Counted from the stretch's first letter, positions 1 through 8,972 are shown. The stretch: 64,000 nt of DNA from Oppiella nova (GCA_905397405.1 CAJPVJ010000002.1:62001-126000), one strand, 5' to 3'. Numbers and translations are program-made. The notes: a model not told the origin generated them from the letters alone.

Positions 1-237
1 TCAATTACATTTGTCAAATATGGTTTGTTGGAATTTTATAACTTGATGGTGTGCTGAACAAAACCTGTTTTTGAGATGATTATTGCGTAATTTAAGCCAT
101 TGTGTTGATCAGTGTGAGTCATTAAATTAGATTGTTTCACGGTGATTGATTGAGATCGCTGGGGTAGGTTTTGTTTAGAAATAAACATAGGCATAAAGTT
201 AAAACTGTCTACAGACCCTAAATATATTGGAGGTTGA
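1..237. other. Leading noncoding stretch
   Basis: I see no gene in this AT-rich stretch. It ends with a clear Shine-Dalgarno sequence (GGAGG near 230) for the acetyltransferase that starts at 238, so its right end is that gene's leader. Any gene to the left lies outside the window. Confidence 0.4.
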
Positions 238-705
238 GTGAATATTTTAATTCAACAGGTAGATCAATTGCCTGCGCAAATTCAAGATTTAGCCGTAGTT
301 GCTGAAAAAGAAGGGTTTCATTTTATTCAACGTTTGGTTGATGAGTTTCAGCAAGGCAGCAATAAATTTAATCGACATGGTGAATTTTTATTGGTTGCGT
401 TTGATGGAGATAAACTGGTTGCATGCGGTGGTTTAAATATTCAAATCAGTGAAGATGGTGAAACAAAGCAGAACCCTGAAACTCAGCATAAAATTGGTCG
501 GGTACGCCGTTTCTATGTGTTGCCTGAATACCGAAAAACTGGATTGGGTAAAAGTTTATTGCTCGAACTTGAAAAAAGAGCAAAATCTAATTTTTCTGCC
601 TTGTGCTTAAGTAGTGAAAAAGATGCAGCGCTATTTTATCAAAAGCAAAATTATGTTTTTGTCTCAAATCACCCAAATTATAATTACTTTAAATATTTAA
701 TTTAG
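238..705 (+). CDS. GNAT family N-acetyltransferase
   Basis: A 155-residue single-domain protein of the GCN5-related acetyltransferase superfamily, which moves an acetyl group from acetyl-CoA to an amine. The acetyl-CoA pyrophosphate loop (motif A) is visible around residues 91-107 as a beta strand ending in VLPEYR followed by KTGLGKSLL and a helix. The C-terminal strand-helix (ALFYQKQNY, about 131-139) is the usual motif B region. The start is GTG at 238, chosen because GGAGG lies about 6 bases upstream. Substrate is unknown. It stands alone: the next gene on this strand begins 535 bases later, and a strong terminator at 1056-1090 lies between. Family call is firm; function is not. Confidence 0.85.
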   Translation: MNILIQQVDQLPAQIQDLAVVAEKEGFHFIQRLVDEFQQGSNKFNRHGEFLLVAFDGDKLVACGGLNIQISEDGETKQNPETQHKIGRVRRFYVLPEYRKTGLGKSLLLELEKRAKSNFSALCLSSEKDAALFYQKQNYVFVSNHPNYNYFKYLI

Positions 706-1055
706 TGAGTTTGGAAATCCCTTGGCCTATAGCGCTTAACTTAGAGTAGCAGCATAATTCGATCAAGGAGCTGCTGGTTTATAGCTATAGGCTTTAAGAT
801 ACTTTTTATTTTTGGGGATGTATCCATGTTGATCTCCAAAAATTTTTCTTGGTAAATATACTAAAAATAGCCTAAGCAATTCTTTTCTATAAAAAGCTCT
901 TAATACAGATAACACTTGTTTAATCATTTTCAGGGAAAGCCTATTTAGATTGGTTCACAACCTTTACTCATTATCGGAATACATAGAAAACATTAGCCTA
1001 AAAAGGCTCGAAGCATCACTAATTAAAATATTGAGTTAAAAAAGTTAAGTTTTAC
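706..1055. other. Long intergenic stretch with nested inverted repeat
   Basis: No open frame of useful length. It contains a perfect 9-base inverted repeat (GCCTATAGC at 725-733 and GCTATAGGC at 784-792) that encloses a smaller one (AGCAGC and GCTGCT), and a small AGCCT/AGGCT hairpin at 995-1008. It ends at a strong intrinsic terminator. It could be a long 3' untranslated region of the acetyltransferase or a separate small RNA; no clear promoter was seen. Confidence 0.4.
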
Positions 1056-1090
1056 AGTGATGATAGAATCTTTTGATCATCACTTTTTTA
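1056..1090 (+). terminator. Intrinsic terminator upstream of the M16C protease
   Basis: Perfect 9-base stem (AGTGATGAT and ATCATCACT) with an 11-base loop, followed by a run of six T. It is a strong rho-independent terminator on the + strand although the nearest upstream stop codon is 350 bases away. Confidence 0.75.
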
Positions 1091-1240
1091 TTTATCTCAT
1101 TGCTGATTCTTGATATTTGAACAGCAAGTCGCGATGAATCCTGATTGATTTACTAAGAATTAGTGTTAGGAATGAATCGCATTTATTAAAGTTTCGGTTA
1201 TACTTAAACGTATAGATAAACATTTAATATTGGAGATCGC

Positions 1241-4180
1241 ATGACTGTAGATGTCACTGAAACCTTATCTCAAACTGTTCATCCTGCGTTTCAGCTGGTA
1301 CGTCAACACCATGTAGAAGCTTTAGACATTTTAGTGTCTGAATATAAACATAAAGTGACTGGTGCAATGCACTACCATTTAGCAACTGATCACGACGAAA
1401 ATGTGTTCCTTGTTGCTTTCCGTACTCAACCAATGGATTCCAAAGGTGAGGCACATATTCTTGAACATACAGCATTGTGTGGTTCAGAGAAATTCCCAGT
1501 ACGTGATCCATTCTTTTTGATGATTCGTCGTTCATTAAATACTTTTATGAATGCGTTTACAGCAGCTGATTGGACCGCTTATCCATTTGCAACCCAAAAT
1601 AAAAAGGATTTCCAAAACCTTTTGGAAGTCTATTTGGACGCGGCTTTTGCGGCCAATTTAAATCCATTGGATTTTGCTCAAGAAGGTATTCGTATTGAGC
1701 TGGAAAATGGTGAGCCTGTTTATAAAGGCGTGGTATTTAATGAAATGAAAGGGGCAATGAGTTCACCGTCAGATCAGCTTTATCATCAGCTTGCGCATCA
1801 TTTGTTCCCGAAAACAACCTATCATTATAATTCTGGTGGTGATCCGAAGGATATTCCTGACCTAACTTATGATGAGTTAGTGGCGTTTTACAAATCACAT
1901 TATCATCCGAGTAATGCAGTATTTATGACTTTTGGTGATGAGCCTGCTTATAAACTGCAAGAACAATTTGAAAAGTTGGCGCTGTCTAAATTCAGCAAAG
2001 GTGAAACGATTTACTCTAAAGAAGAGCAAAGACTAACAGCTCCGATTGAAGTACAAGAAACCTATGCTGTTGATGCAGAAGATTTAACAGACAAGACCTA
2101 TCATATTTTGTCTTGGTTATTGCCAAAAACCAGTGATGTTAAACTTCGCCTGGGTATGCGTTTGGTTGAAGGGATTCTTTTAGAAAACTCTGCTTCGCCG
2201 TTGCGCCATTATTTAGAAACATGTGGTTATGCACAGTCTACAGGTCCAATCATGGGTGTAGATGATTCTAACTATGAAATGACGTTCTATTGTGGAGTTC
2301 AAGGTTCAAATCCTGAGCATACTGAAGAATTTAAAAATGGCGTGCTTAATATTCTTCAAGATGTTGCTTCTAAGCCTATCGATAAAGACATGGTTGATGC
2401 AATTTTGCATCAAATTGAATTACATCAACGTGAAATCAGTGGTGATGGTACGCCGTATGGTTTAACACTGATCCTCAATGGTTTGGGCAATGCAATTCAT
2501 CATAATGATCCAATCCATGCTTGGGATGTAGATACTGCCATTGCAGAAGTAAAAGAAGAACTCAAAGATCCGATGTGGTTATCTAACTTGATTCAAGTTC
2601 ATTTATTGGATAACCCGCATCGTGTACAAATGACTTTAGTTCCAGATGCAAATAAATCTGCTCAAGAAGCAGAAGATGAAAAAGCACGATTGGCGAAAAT
2701 TGGTGAGGCTTTGTCAGAAGCAGATAAAGCTGAAATTATCGCACAAACTGAAGCTTTAAAAATTCGTCAAGAAACACCAGATGATTTGAGCTTATTACCT
2801 AAAGTTGGTTTGGAAGACATTCCAGCTGAATTAGCAATTGTACAAGGCCAATTGCGTGAGGTGATTTGCAATGGGGTAGATACTCCATTGAATCTTTACC
2901 ATGCAGGTACAAATGGAATTTACTACCAACAAGTATTAATTCAAATTCCGGATCAGATTGTAAAATCGCCTTATTTCAACTTACTGTCTGTTCTCATGGG
3001 AGAAGTCGGTGCGGGCGAATATGATTATCTTGAACTTCAACAGTTACAGACGGCAGTCAGTGGCGGTTTGGGAATGGGCGCTTCACTTCGTTCTAAAACC
3101 GATGACAAAGGTCAAATTAGTGCATGGTTGACCTTAACAACCAAATCTTTAACGGATAAGTTTGATGCAATTCAGTTGCTTAAATTGGCTTTTGAGCAAC
3201 TACGTTTTGATGAAAAAGATCGTATTATCGAACTTTTACAACAACGTAAAACACGTTGGGCTTCTCGTTTATCGGGTTCTGGACATAGTTATGCCATGCA
3301 AATTGCCTCACGTCATATGAGTGCGTTGGCAAAACGCGATTATGACAATACAGGCCTGGGCGCATTGAATTGGCTAGGTGATTTGATCGCAAAAATTGAA
3401 AAAGATGATGCGGCATATGATGCGTTTATAGATGAGTTAAAATCAATTCATAAAGGCTTAATGCTTGCACCAAAACAATTTTTATTGGTGTGTGAAGAGC
3501 ATCATTCAGAGCGTTTAGTTGAAGAAGTGCAAACGGTTTGGGATAAACTTGCAGTTGATCAATCTCCTGTCTATTTAACGCAAGTGGCTATGGATGAGAG
3601 CAATGCAGATCAAGCGTGGTTAATTCAAGCCAATGTTCAATTCTGTGCTTCTGCTTACCAAGCTGTAGATGTTGCCCATCCAGATGCAGCGCCTTTGATG
3701 GTGCTTGCAGGCTATTTACGCAATGGTTTCCTACATAGTGCTATTCGTGAAAAGGGTGGTGCATATGGTGGGGGCGCAAGTTATGATGGCAATGCTTGCT
3801 CGTTCCGATTCTATAGTTATCGTGATCCACGCCTTGCAGAAACTTTCCAAGACTTTGAAGCAAGTTTAGATTGGTTGTTAAACAAAGAGCAGCATGATTA
3901 TCAGCTTGAAGAAGCCATTCTTGGTCTGGTCTCTAGTATGGATAAACCAGGTTCACCAGCAGGTGAAGCCATTACTGCATGTTATGCATTGCTTCATGGA
4001 CGTACACCTGCGTTTAGAAAGCAATTACGCGAGCGCTTATTAAACGTTACTATTGACGACCTTAAGCGTGTCACACAAACTTATTTACTTGAGCAAAAGC
4101 CTGTAAGAGCTGTAGTCGCTCCAGTTGCCAAAAAAGAAGTGTTGGAACAATTAGGTTTTGAAATTAAGAAAGTAAATTAA
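1241..4180 (+). CDS. M16C family zinc metalloprotease (insulinase/PreP-like)
   Basis: A 979-residue peptidase of the pitrilysin superfamily, subfamily M16C (presequence protease, falcilysin). These fold two M16 halves into a clamshell that degrades short unfolded peptides. The inverted zinc motif HxxEH is H72-I-L-E75-H76, with the third zinc ligand probably E168 in NEMKG. The C-terminal half carries the REKGGAYGGGASYDG stretch typical of M16 substrate-binding domains, and the M16C-associated middle region follows residue 480. No signal peptide is visible, so it is likely cytoplasmic. The length matches the subfamily (about 970-1000). Start ATG is preceded by TTGGAG at the right spacing. pldA follows 27 bases downstream and may share its transcript. 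Confidence 0.9.
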   Translation: MTVDVTETLSQTVHPAFQLVRQHHVEALDILVSEYKHKVTGAMHYHLATDHDENVFLVAFRTQPMDSKGEAHILEHTALCGSEKFPVRDPFFLMIRRSLNTFMNAFTAADWTAYPFATQNKKDFQNLLEVYLDAAFAANLNPLDFAQEGIRIELENGEPVYKGVVFNEMKGAMSSPSDQLYHQLAHHLFPKTTYHYNSGGDPKDIPDLTYDELVAFYKSHYHPSNAVFMTFGDEPAYKLQEQFEKLALSKFSKGETIYSKEEQRLTAPIEVQETYAVDAEDLTDKTYHILSWLLPKTSDVKLRLGMRLVEGILLENSASPLRHYLETCGYAQSTGPIMGVDDSNYEMTFYCGVQGSNPEHTEEFKNGVLNILQDVASKPIDKDMVDAILHQIELHQREISGDGTPYGLTLILNGLGNAIHHNDPIHAWDVDTAIAEVKEELKDPMWLSNLIQVHLLDNPHRVQMTLVPDANKSAQEAEDEKARLAKIGEALSEADKAEIIAQTEALKIRQETPDDLSLLPKVGLEDIPAELAIVQGQLREVICNGVDTPLNLYHAGTNGIYYQQVLIQIPDQIVKSPYFNLLSVLMGEVGAGEYDYLELQQLQTAVSGGLGMGASLRSKTDDKGQISAWLTLTTKSLTDKFDAIQLLKLAFEQLRFDEKDRIIELLQQRKTRWASRLSGSGHSYAMQIASRHMSALAKRDYDNTGLGALNWLGDLIAKIEKDDAAYDAFIDELKSIHKGLMLAPKQFLLVCEEHHSERLVEEVQTVWDKLAVDQSPVYLTQVAMDESNADQAWLIQANVQFCASAYQAVDVAHPDAAPLMVLAGYLRNGFLHSAIREKGGAYGGGASYDGNACSFRFYSYRDPRLAETFQDFEASLDWLLNKEQHDYQLEEAILGLVSSMDKPGSPAGEAITACYALLHGRTPAFRKQLRERLLNVTIDDLKRVTQTYLLEQKPVRAVVAPVAKKEVLEQLGFEIKKVN

Positions 4181-4207
4181 CCCTATAAATTCTTTCTGGA
4201 GAATTCT

Positions 4208-5356
4208 ATGTCGTTCAAAAATTTTGAACGTACACCATTGAATCTGAGCATCTTAATGATGCTCAGTTTTGGTTTGGTGACCATTGCTCATGCAGATGAT
4301 ACTGCACAAGTGAATCCTGCAAGTACGCAAGCCTGTGTTGCACTTGAATCTAATGCTGACCGTTTGGCTTGTTACGATAAAATATTTAAAATACCTACAG
4401 TTGCTCCGCAAGTTTTGGTGTCAGAGCAACGTGCTGCCTTAGATATTCAAAAAGCCGATGTTGAACCTGAAACCCTCAAAGATAAAATCACCCAGAAAGC
4501 AGAAAATTTATTTGCGATTCATGGTGATAAAATTGATCCGAATACCTCATTACTTGATCGACGTTGGGAGCTTTCTCAAGACAGTAAATTAGGTACGTGG
4601 AATATTCGAGCGAACCAACCTGTATATTTACTTCCCGCATTTTGGACCAGTAAGAAAAATGAATTTCCACAAAGTCCAAATCCTCAAAACACCGTGGATG
4701 AAGATCAAAATTTAAAGTCGATGGAAGCGAAATTTCAGATTTCTTTAAAAACCAAAGCTGCCGAAAATATTTTTGGAAACAATGGTGATGTTTGGGTTGG
4801 TTATACTCAATCTTCTCGCTGGCAAGTTTATAACAGTGAAGAGTCTCGTCCATTTCGTGAAACAAATTACGAACCTGAAGCGAGTTTGATTTTTAGAACC
4901 AATTATAATTTATTAGGTTTAAATGGTCGCTTACTGGGTCTGACTTTGAATCATCAGTCAAACGGACGTTCTGATCCGCTATCACGTAGTTGGAATCGGG
5001 TCATTTTAAATCTTGGTTTTGAAAAAGATAATTTTGCCTTAATGGTACGTCCGTGGTATCGCATTGAAGAAGATTTTCAGGATGACAATAACCCTGATAT
5101 TAAAAATTATATCGGTCGTGGTGATTTGACCGCATTCTATCGCTGGAATGACAATGATTTTTCTTTGATGCTACGTCACTCTTTAAAAGGTGGGGATGAC
5201 TCGCATGGTGCAATGCAATTTGATTGGGCATTTCCAATTAAGGGCAAGTTACGTGGACATTTTCAATTGTTTGATGGTTATGGCGAAAGCTTAATTGATT
5301 ATAATCACCGCGCGACTTATGTCGGTCTAGGTGTTTCGTTAATGAATTGGTATTAA
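4208..5356 (+). CDS. pldA: Outer-membrane phospholipase A (OMPLA)
   Basis: A 382-residue phospholipase A1/A2 of the outer membrane, which removes acyl chains from phospholipids that reach the outer leaflet. A signal peptide ends at about residue 29 (AHA). The catalytic residues are H249, S251 and N263, with the same spacing as H142, S144 and N156 of E. coli PldA, in NHQSNGRSDPLSRSWN. The rest is a 12-stranded barrel ending in W-Y. It is about 90 residues longer than the E. coli enzyme because of an N-terminal segment (about 30-120) holding an ACVALES...RLACYD motif, which I recall from PldA of Neisseria and Xanthomonas type. Dimerisation with calcium is known for the family. It is followed by a terminator at 5395. 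Confidence 0.93.
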   Translation: MSFKNFERTPLNLSILMMLSFGLVTIAHADDTAQVNPASTQACVALESNADRLACYDKIFKIPTVAPQVLVSEQRAALDIQKADVEPETLKDKITQKAENLFAIHGDKIDPNTSLLDRRWELSQDSKLGTWNIRANQPVYLLPAFWTSKKNEFPQSPNPQNTVDEDQNLKSMEAKFQISLKTKAAENIFGNNGDVWVGYTQSSRWQVYNSEESRPFRETNYEPEASLIFRTNYNLLGLNGRLLGLTLNHQSNGRSDPLSRSWNRVILNLGFEKDNFALMVRPWYRIEEDFQDDNNPDIKNYIGRGDLTAFYRWNDNDFSLMLRHSLKGGDDSHGAMQFDWAFPIKGKLRGHFQLFDGYGESLIDYNHRATYVGLGVSLMNWY

Positions 5357-5394
5357 TCATTTAAAATAGCGTTGATTGGCTAGATTTAAATAAG

Positions 5395-5424
5395 AAGCTG
5401 TCTTTATATAAGGCAGCTTTTTTG
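5395..5424 (+). terminator. Intrinsic terminator of pldA
   Basis: Ten-pair stem (AAGCTGTCTT and AAGGCAGCTT, one G-U pair) followed by TTTTTTT, 39 bases after the pldA stop codon. Confidence 0.8.
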
Positions 5425-5569
5425 CTTCTGATTATTGAGTTATAGGGAATAGCTATAGTTTTATTTGGGTAAATAAAGGGAGATCCTATAGCACTATTTT
5501 TATACTAGATTAAGTATGGCAACAATCTAAGTACGAATGATGGAGGGCACTTAATTGTAGCGAAACAAC

Positions 5570-5790
5570 CACTTCTATTGCCTCATGAAGCCGATTTTAT
5601 ACTTTTGAATCCTAGATGGTTATTCTATCTCGAAGCGACATGGATGTCGCTGTTGGGCGGGGGTATAGGACGTACCCCTTGCCTAACAAAAGATTTTTGT
5701 CCCTTTTTATCTCTAAAAAGGGAGGCCTCGCCAACGCAAAGGTATTTAAACTTTGAATGTAAAGTGTGGCATTGCAAGCTTTTTATAATC
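5570..5790. repeat. Multi-hairpin intergenic repeat, Acinetobacter type
   Basis: A stretch of stacked palindromes that no gene explains: GCGACAT-GG-ATGTCGC (5635-5650), GGGGTA...TACCCC (5660-5678), ACAAAAGATTTTTGT (near 5686-5700) and CCCTTTTT...AAAAAGGG (5701-5722). It is more GC-rich than the flanks. The distal 18 bases (5766-5783) recur in inverse orientation at 54320-54337. I recall closely similar sequences scattered between genes in Acinetobacter genomes, often misannotated as small hypothetical proteins on either strand. Boundaries are estimates. It is probably a non-autonomous mobile repeat or a structured 3' element. Confidence 0.6.
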
Positions 5791-5876
5791 AAATAATTTA
5801 TTTTTCCATACAATTGATTTAATTGAGAAAAATTATATTCTTGAGTCTGCTTTTTTTGATAGGTTGACTATATAAT

Positions 5877-5909
5877 AAAAAACCACGCTATTTTTAACGT
5901 GGTTTTTTA
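5877..5909. terminator. Bidirectional terminator after the ABC exporter
   Basis: AACCACG (5881-5887) pairs with CGTGGTT (5898-5904), with A-runs before and T-runs after, so it can act on both strands. It sits 26 bases beyond the stop of the minus-strand ABC exporter. Confidence 0.8.
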
Positions 5910-5934
5910 TAATTTGGCTATTTAAAGGCTTTAT

Positions 5935-7809
5935 TTACGAAGTACTGACTGTTGAATCTTCATCCTCTGAGGCTTTTTGTTCAGGTTCAACCAAAAAACC
6001 ACCTGTCTGTCTATGCCATAAGTGTGCATAAATACCATTTTGTGCGATCAGTTCCTCGTGAGTACCTTGTTCTGCAATTTGACCTTGATCTAACACAATC
6101 AAACGATCCATTTGAGCAATGGTTGAAAGACGGTGAGCAATCGCGATCACAGTTTTATTTTGCATTAACTCATCTAAGCTCGATTGAATTGCAGCTTCAA
6201 CTTCGGAGTCTAAAGCACTGGTTGCTTCATCCAAGATTAAAATAGGCGCATCTTTTAAAAAAACACGTGCAATGGCAATACGTTGACGTTGACCACCAGA
6301 AAGTTTTACCCCACGCTCACCAACATAAGCATCATAGCCAGTACGACCTCTTAAGTCTGAAAGTTGCGGAATAAACTCATCTGCTTTGGCTTTTCTTACT
6401 GCTTCATACATTTCTTCATCAGTCGCATCAGGACGACCATATTTGATATTTTCCGCAACTGTACGATGTAATAAAGAGGTATCTTGGGTCACAAGCGCAA
6501 TATTTTTTCTTAAACTATCTTGAGTGACTTCTTCAATATTTTGACCATCAATGGTAATTTTTCCATTATTGATGGTGTAAAAATGTAAAAGTAATTGAAT
6601 TAATGTAGATTTTCCAGCGCCTGAACGTCCAACAATCCCAATTTTTTCACCCGGTTGAATGTTTAAATTAAAGTGGTCAATGACTTTTTTGCTGTTATAA
6701 GCAAATGTGACATCGCTAAATTTAATATTACCTTGAGTCACAATAAGTGGTTTGGCATCTTCTTTGTCTTGGATATTAATCTGACGACCTAAAGTTTGCA
6801 TACCATCTTGAATTGTTCCGACATTTTCAAATAGGGCAGAGGTTTGCCACATCATAAACTCAGCCATACTGTTAAGTTTAAGAATCATGGCTGTTGTTGC
6901 TGCAATCACACCAATCGCTGCTTGACCCTGTAACCATAACCAAACAGCAGTACCTAATACCCCAAAGAATAAAACGGCTGTCAGTAAATTGATACAAAGT
7001 TCATATGCAGTGCCTAAACGCATTTGTTTGAACACTGTACGCATAAATTCTTTCATTGACTCTTTTGCATACTGGCTTTCGCGGCCTGCATGCGCAAAAA
7101 GTTTTACTGTCTGAATGTTGGTATAGGCATCGGTTACACGTCCAGTCATCACCGCACGTGCATCGGCTTGTTCTTTGGAAATTCGTCCTAATCTAGGAAT
7201 GTAATATAAGGCTGCACTAACAAACAACGCCAACCATAATAAAAGTGGAATCAATAGAATAGGAGAAATTGATCCCAATACAATGCTGATGGTGATGAAA
7301 TAGATGACAACATAAGTCACCATGTCGCCCAAAATCACCCAAAACTCACGTACCGCTAGTGCCGTCTGCATGACTTTGGCAGATAAACGTCCAGCAAAGT
7401 CATTATGGAAGAAGTCTAAGCCTTGGCGTAGCATTAGATTATGAAATCTCCAACGCAAACGCATTGGAAAACTACTGTATAAAATCTGATGTCTGATAAT
7501 GGATTGCATACTGGCAAAAAAGATATTTGCCAATAAAATACAGCTTAAAAAGATCAAATTTTCACGATGATTTACTAAAAAGTCTTGAGGTTTAGACTGT
7601 GTTAACCAATCGACTAAATGTCCGATTTGTGAAAAAAACAAAGCTTCAAAACTTGCTGTTGCAGCAGTGAATAATATTAAAATCAATAAATAACGCTTAA
7701 CACCAGTCGCGGCTTGCCAAACAAATGGAAAGAACTTGGTGGGTAATGGTTCGTTTAAACCTTTCGACGGATATGGATCGACTAACTTTTCAAACCATTG
7801 CAGCAACAT
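5935..7809 (-). CDS. ABC exporter, fused permease and ATPase
   Basis: A 624-residue half-transporter of the MsbA/multidrug exporter type, expected to work as a homodimer in the inner membrane. About six membrane helices occupy residues 40-330 (type I ABC exporter fold). The nucleotide-binding domain follows: Walker A GRSGAGKST (394-402), signature LSGGQRQR (503-510), Walker B ILILDE (523-528) and switch His 559 in AHRLST. Length and layout are standard. Substrate cannot be read from the sequence; msbA itself is normally next to lpxK, which is absent here, so I do not call it msbA. It stands alone, with a bidirectional terminator just downstream. The C-terminal tail (QKASEDEDSTVSTS) is acidic and probably disordered. 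Confidence 0.9.
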   Translation of the reverse strand: MLLQWFEKLVDPYPSKGLNEPLPTKFFPFVWQAATGVKRYLLILILFTAATASFEALFFSQIGHLVDWLTQSKPQDFLVNHRENLIFLSCILLANIFFASMQSIIRHQILYSSFPMRLRWRFHNLMLRQGLDFFHNDFAGRLSAKVMQTALAVREFWVILGDMVTYVVIYFITISIVLGSISPILLIPLLLWLALFVSAALYYIPRLGRISKEQADARAVMTGRVTDAYTNIQTVKLFAHAGRESQYAKESMKEFMRTVFKQMRLGTAYELCINLLTAVLFFGVLGTAVWLWLQGQAAIGVIAATTAMILKLNSMAEFMMWQTSALFENVGTIQDGMQTLGRQINIQDKEDAKPLIVTQGNIKFSDVTFAYNSKKVIDHFNLNIQPGEKIGIVGRSGAGKSTLIQLLLHFYTINNGKITIDGQNIEEVTQDSLRKNIALVTQDTSLLHRTVAENIKYGRPDATDEEMYEAVRKAKADEFIPQLSDLRGRTGYDAYVGERGVKLSGGQRQRIAIARVFLKDAPILILDEATSALDSEVEAAIQSSLDELMQNKTVIAIAHRLSTIAQMDRLIVLDQGQIAEQGTHEELIAQNGIYAHLWHRQTGGFLVEPEQKASEDEDSTVSTS

Positions 7810-8168
7810 AAAATCCTCGTGGAAATTTTATAGATTGATTAAATTGTAAAATATTGAAATGAAGTTACAACCTGAACAGCTTAAATTATTTTAAGGCAAA
7901 TTCAGCAGAAATTGGGAGAATAGTGGGGTAATGTAGATTGTATAGTTTTCGCGGAAATTACACCAGTTATTTATATCGAATAAAAACGATTTATAGTATA
8001 GCCAAAGATAATTAAAAAATTATTGTACTTTGACAATCTAATCGTAAATTGAACATTAATCTTCTAACACTTTAACAATCATAAGAAAGTAAAAACACTG
8101 CTCGAATGTTTTTTACATGAGCGTTCAATTCTTAAAAGAAACTTTGCCTTTCTATAAGTACTATATTA
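7810..8168. other. Divergent intergenic region, ABC exporter / TA operon
   Basis: AT-rich, no open frame. It must hold the promoter of the ABC exporter (minus strand) and of the toxin-antitoxin operon (plus strand). An imperfect inverted repeat GTAAAAACA (8089-8097) with TGTTTTTTAC (8107-8116) is the only structure I noticed. Confidence 0.4.
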
Positions 8169-8192
8169 AAATATAGATTACAGTCTATATTT
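8169..8192. promoter_or_regulatory. Palindromic operator of the toxin-antitoxin operon
   Basis: Perfect 9-base inverted repeat AAATATAGA and TCTATATTT separated by 6 bases, ending 11 bases before the toxin start codon and overlapping a TATA-rich -10-like region. Position and symmetry fit autoregulation by the downstream helix-turn-helix antitoxin. The assignment is inferred from position. Confidence 0.65.
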
Positions 8193-8203
8193 CTAGGTTT
8201 CGC

Positions 8204-8560
8204 ATGTGGACAGTCATTACAACGGATTTGTTTAATGAATGGCTTGAACAGCAAGATGATTCAACACAGGAAAAAGTCTTAGCTGCATTGGTCGTTCTAC
8301 AACAGCTGGGGCCAAGTTTAGGTCGCCCTTTAGTTGATACCGTAAATGACTCGAAATTCACGAACATGAAAGAATTACGTGTTCAGCATAGAGGTAAACC
8401 ACTAAGAGCCTTTTTTATATTTGATCCATTACGACAGGCTATTGTGCTTTGTATTGGTAATAAGGGCGGTAAAAAGCGTTTTTATAAAGAGATGTTAGAT
8501 ATTGCAGAACAGCAATACGAACTTCATCTTTCAACCCTAGGAGATCAATCTAATGGCTAA
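8204..8560 (+). CDS. higB: RelE/HigB-family toxin of a type II TA pair
   Basis: A 118-residue protein of the HigB-like (Gp49/RelE superfamily) group, whose members cut mRNA on the ribosome. The typical order is visible: an N-terminal helix pair (5-35), the MKELR strand (55-59), the basic strand ending in R68 with AFFIFDP, and the C-terminal VLCIGNKGGKKRFYKEM (81-97). Only a weak ribosome-binding site (AGG near 8195) precedes ATG, so the message may be poorly translated or nearly leaderless. The toxin gene comes first and overlaps its antitoxin by 8 bases, the order usual for higBA. It looks intact. The family call is firm; the exact HigB name is by analogy. Confidence 0.85.
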   Translation: MWTVITTDLFNEWLEQQDDSTQEKVLAALVVLQQLGPSLGRPLVDTVNDSKFTNMKELRVQHRGKPLRAFFIFDPLRQAIVLCIGNKGGKKRFYKEMLDIAEQQYELHLSTLGDQSNG

Positions 8561-8855
8561 AACCTTACAGGAACTATTGGCTGGTCGTTCTCCAGAGAGT
8601 CAAGACCGAATTCAAAAAATGGCTGATGAACTACGTTTACAAACGCAGCTGCATCTTATTCGAGAAGAATTAGAGATTTCGCAAAAAGAATTAGCTGAGA
8701 TACTTGGAATCAAGCAGCCTTCACTTTCAGCAATTGAAAATCGTGGTCATGATCTTAAAATTTCAACAATAAAGAAATATGTTGAAGCAATGGGAGGGAA
8801 GCTTCGCATTGATGTAGAGCTTCCCACAGGAAAACATATTGAATTTAATGTTTAA
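8553..8855 (+). CDS. higA: HigA-type XRE antitoxin
   Basis: A 100-residue antitoxin with a Cro/C1-type helix-turn-helix at about residues 38-66 (EISQKELAEILGIKQPSLS...IENRG). Such proteins bind and neutralise the toxin and repress their own promoter; the palindrome at 8169-8192 is the likely target. It overlaps the toxin gene by 8 bases, so translation is probably coupled, and CTAGGAGATC gives a good ribosome-binding site inside the toxin gene. The C-terminal strand pair (GGKLRIDVELPTGKHIEFNV) resembles other HigA proteins of this group. A terminator follows within 10 bases of the stop codon, so this is a self-contained two-gene cassette. Confidence 0.87.
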   Translation: MAKTLQELLAGRSPESQDRIQKMADELRLQTQLHLIREELEISQKELAEILGIKQPSLSAIENRGHDLKISTIKKYVEAMGGKLRIDVELPTGKHIEFNV

Positions 8856-8861
8856 CTGTTG

Positions 8862-8890
8862 AAAATGGAAGCGATAAGCTTCCATTTTTT
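8862..8890 (+). terminator. Intrinsic terminator of the TA operon
   Basis: Eleven-pair stem AAAATGGAAGC and GCTTCCATTTT with a 5-base loop and a T-run, directly after the antitoxin gene. Confidence 0.85.
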
Positions 8891-8972
8891 GATAGGAATG
8901 AGCACGATTATGCTGAAAATTATCTAAACTTAAATTTAATTGAGTCTAGAGCTGTGTTAAAACGCTAAATGT

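Noticed and set aside
5578-5813. Two overlapping small frames on opposite strands in the hairpin repeat
   Set aside because: Both lie within the palindromic repeat, have irregular composition, and resemble hypothetical proteins often annotated by mistake on such repeats.
5935-7809. msbA
   Set aside because: The domain layout fits MsbA, but lpxK is not adjacent and the sequence has no feature that fixes the substrate.
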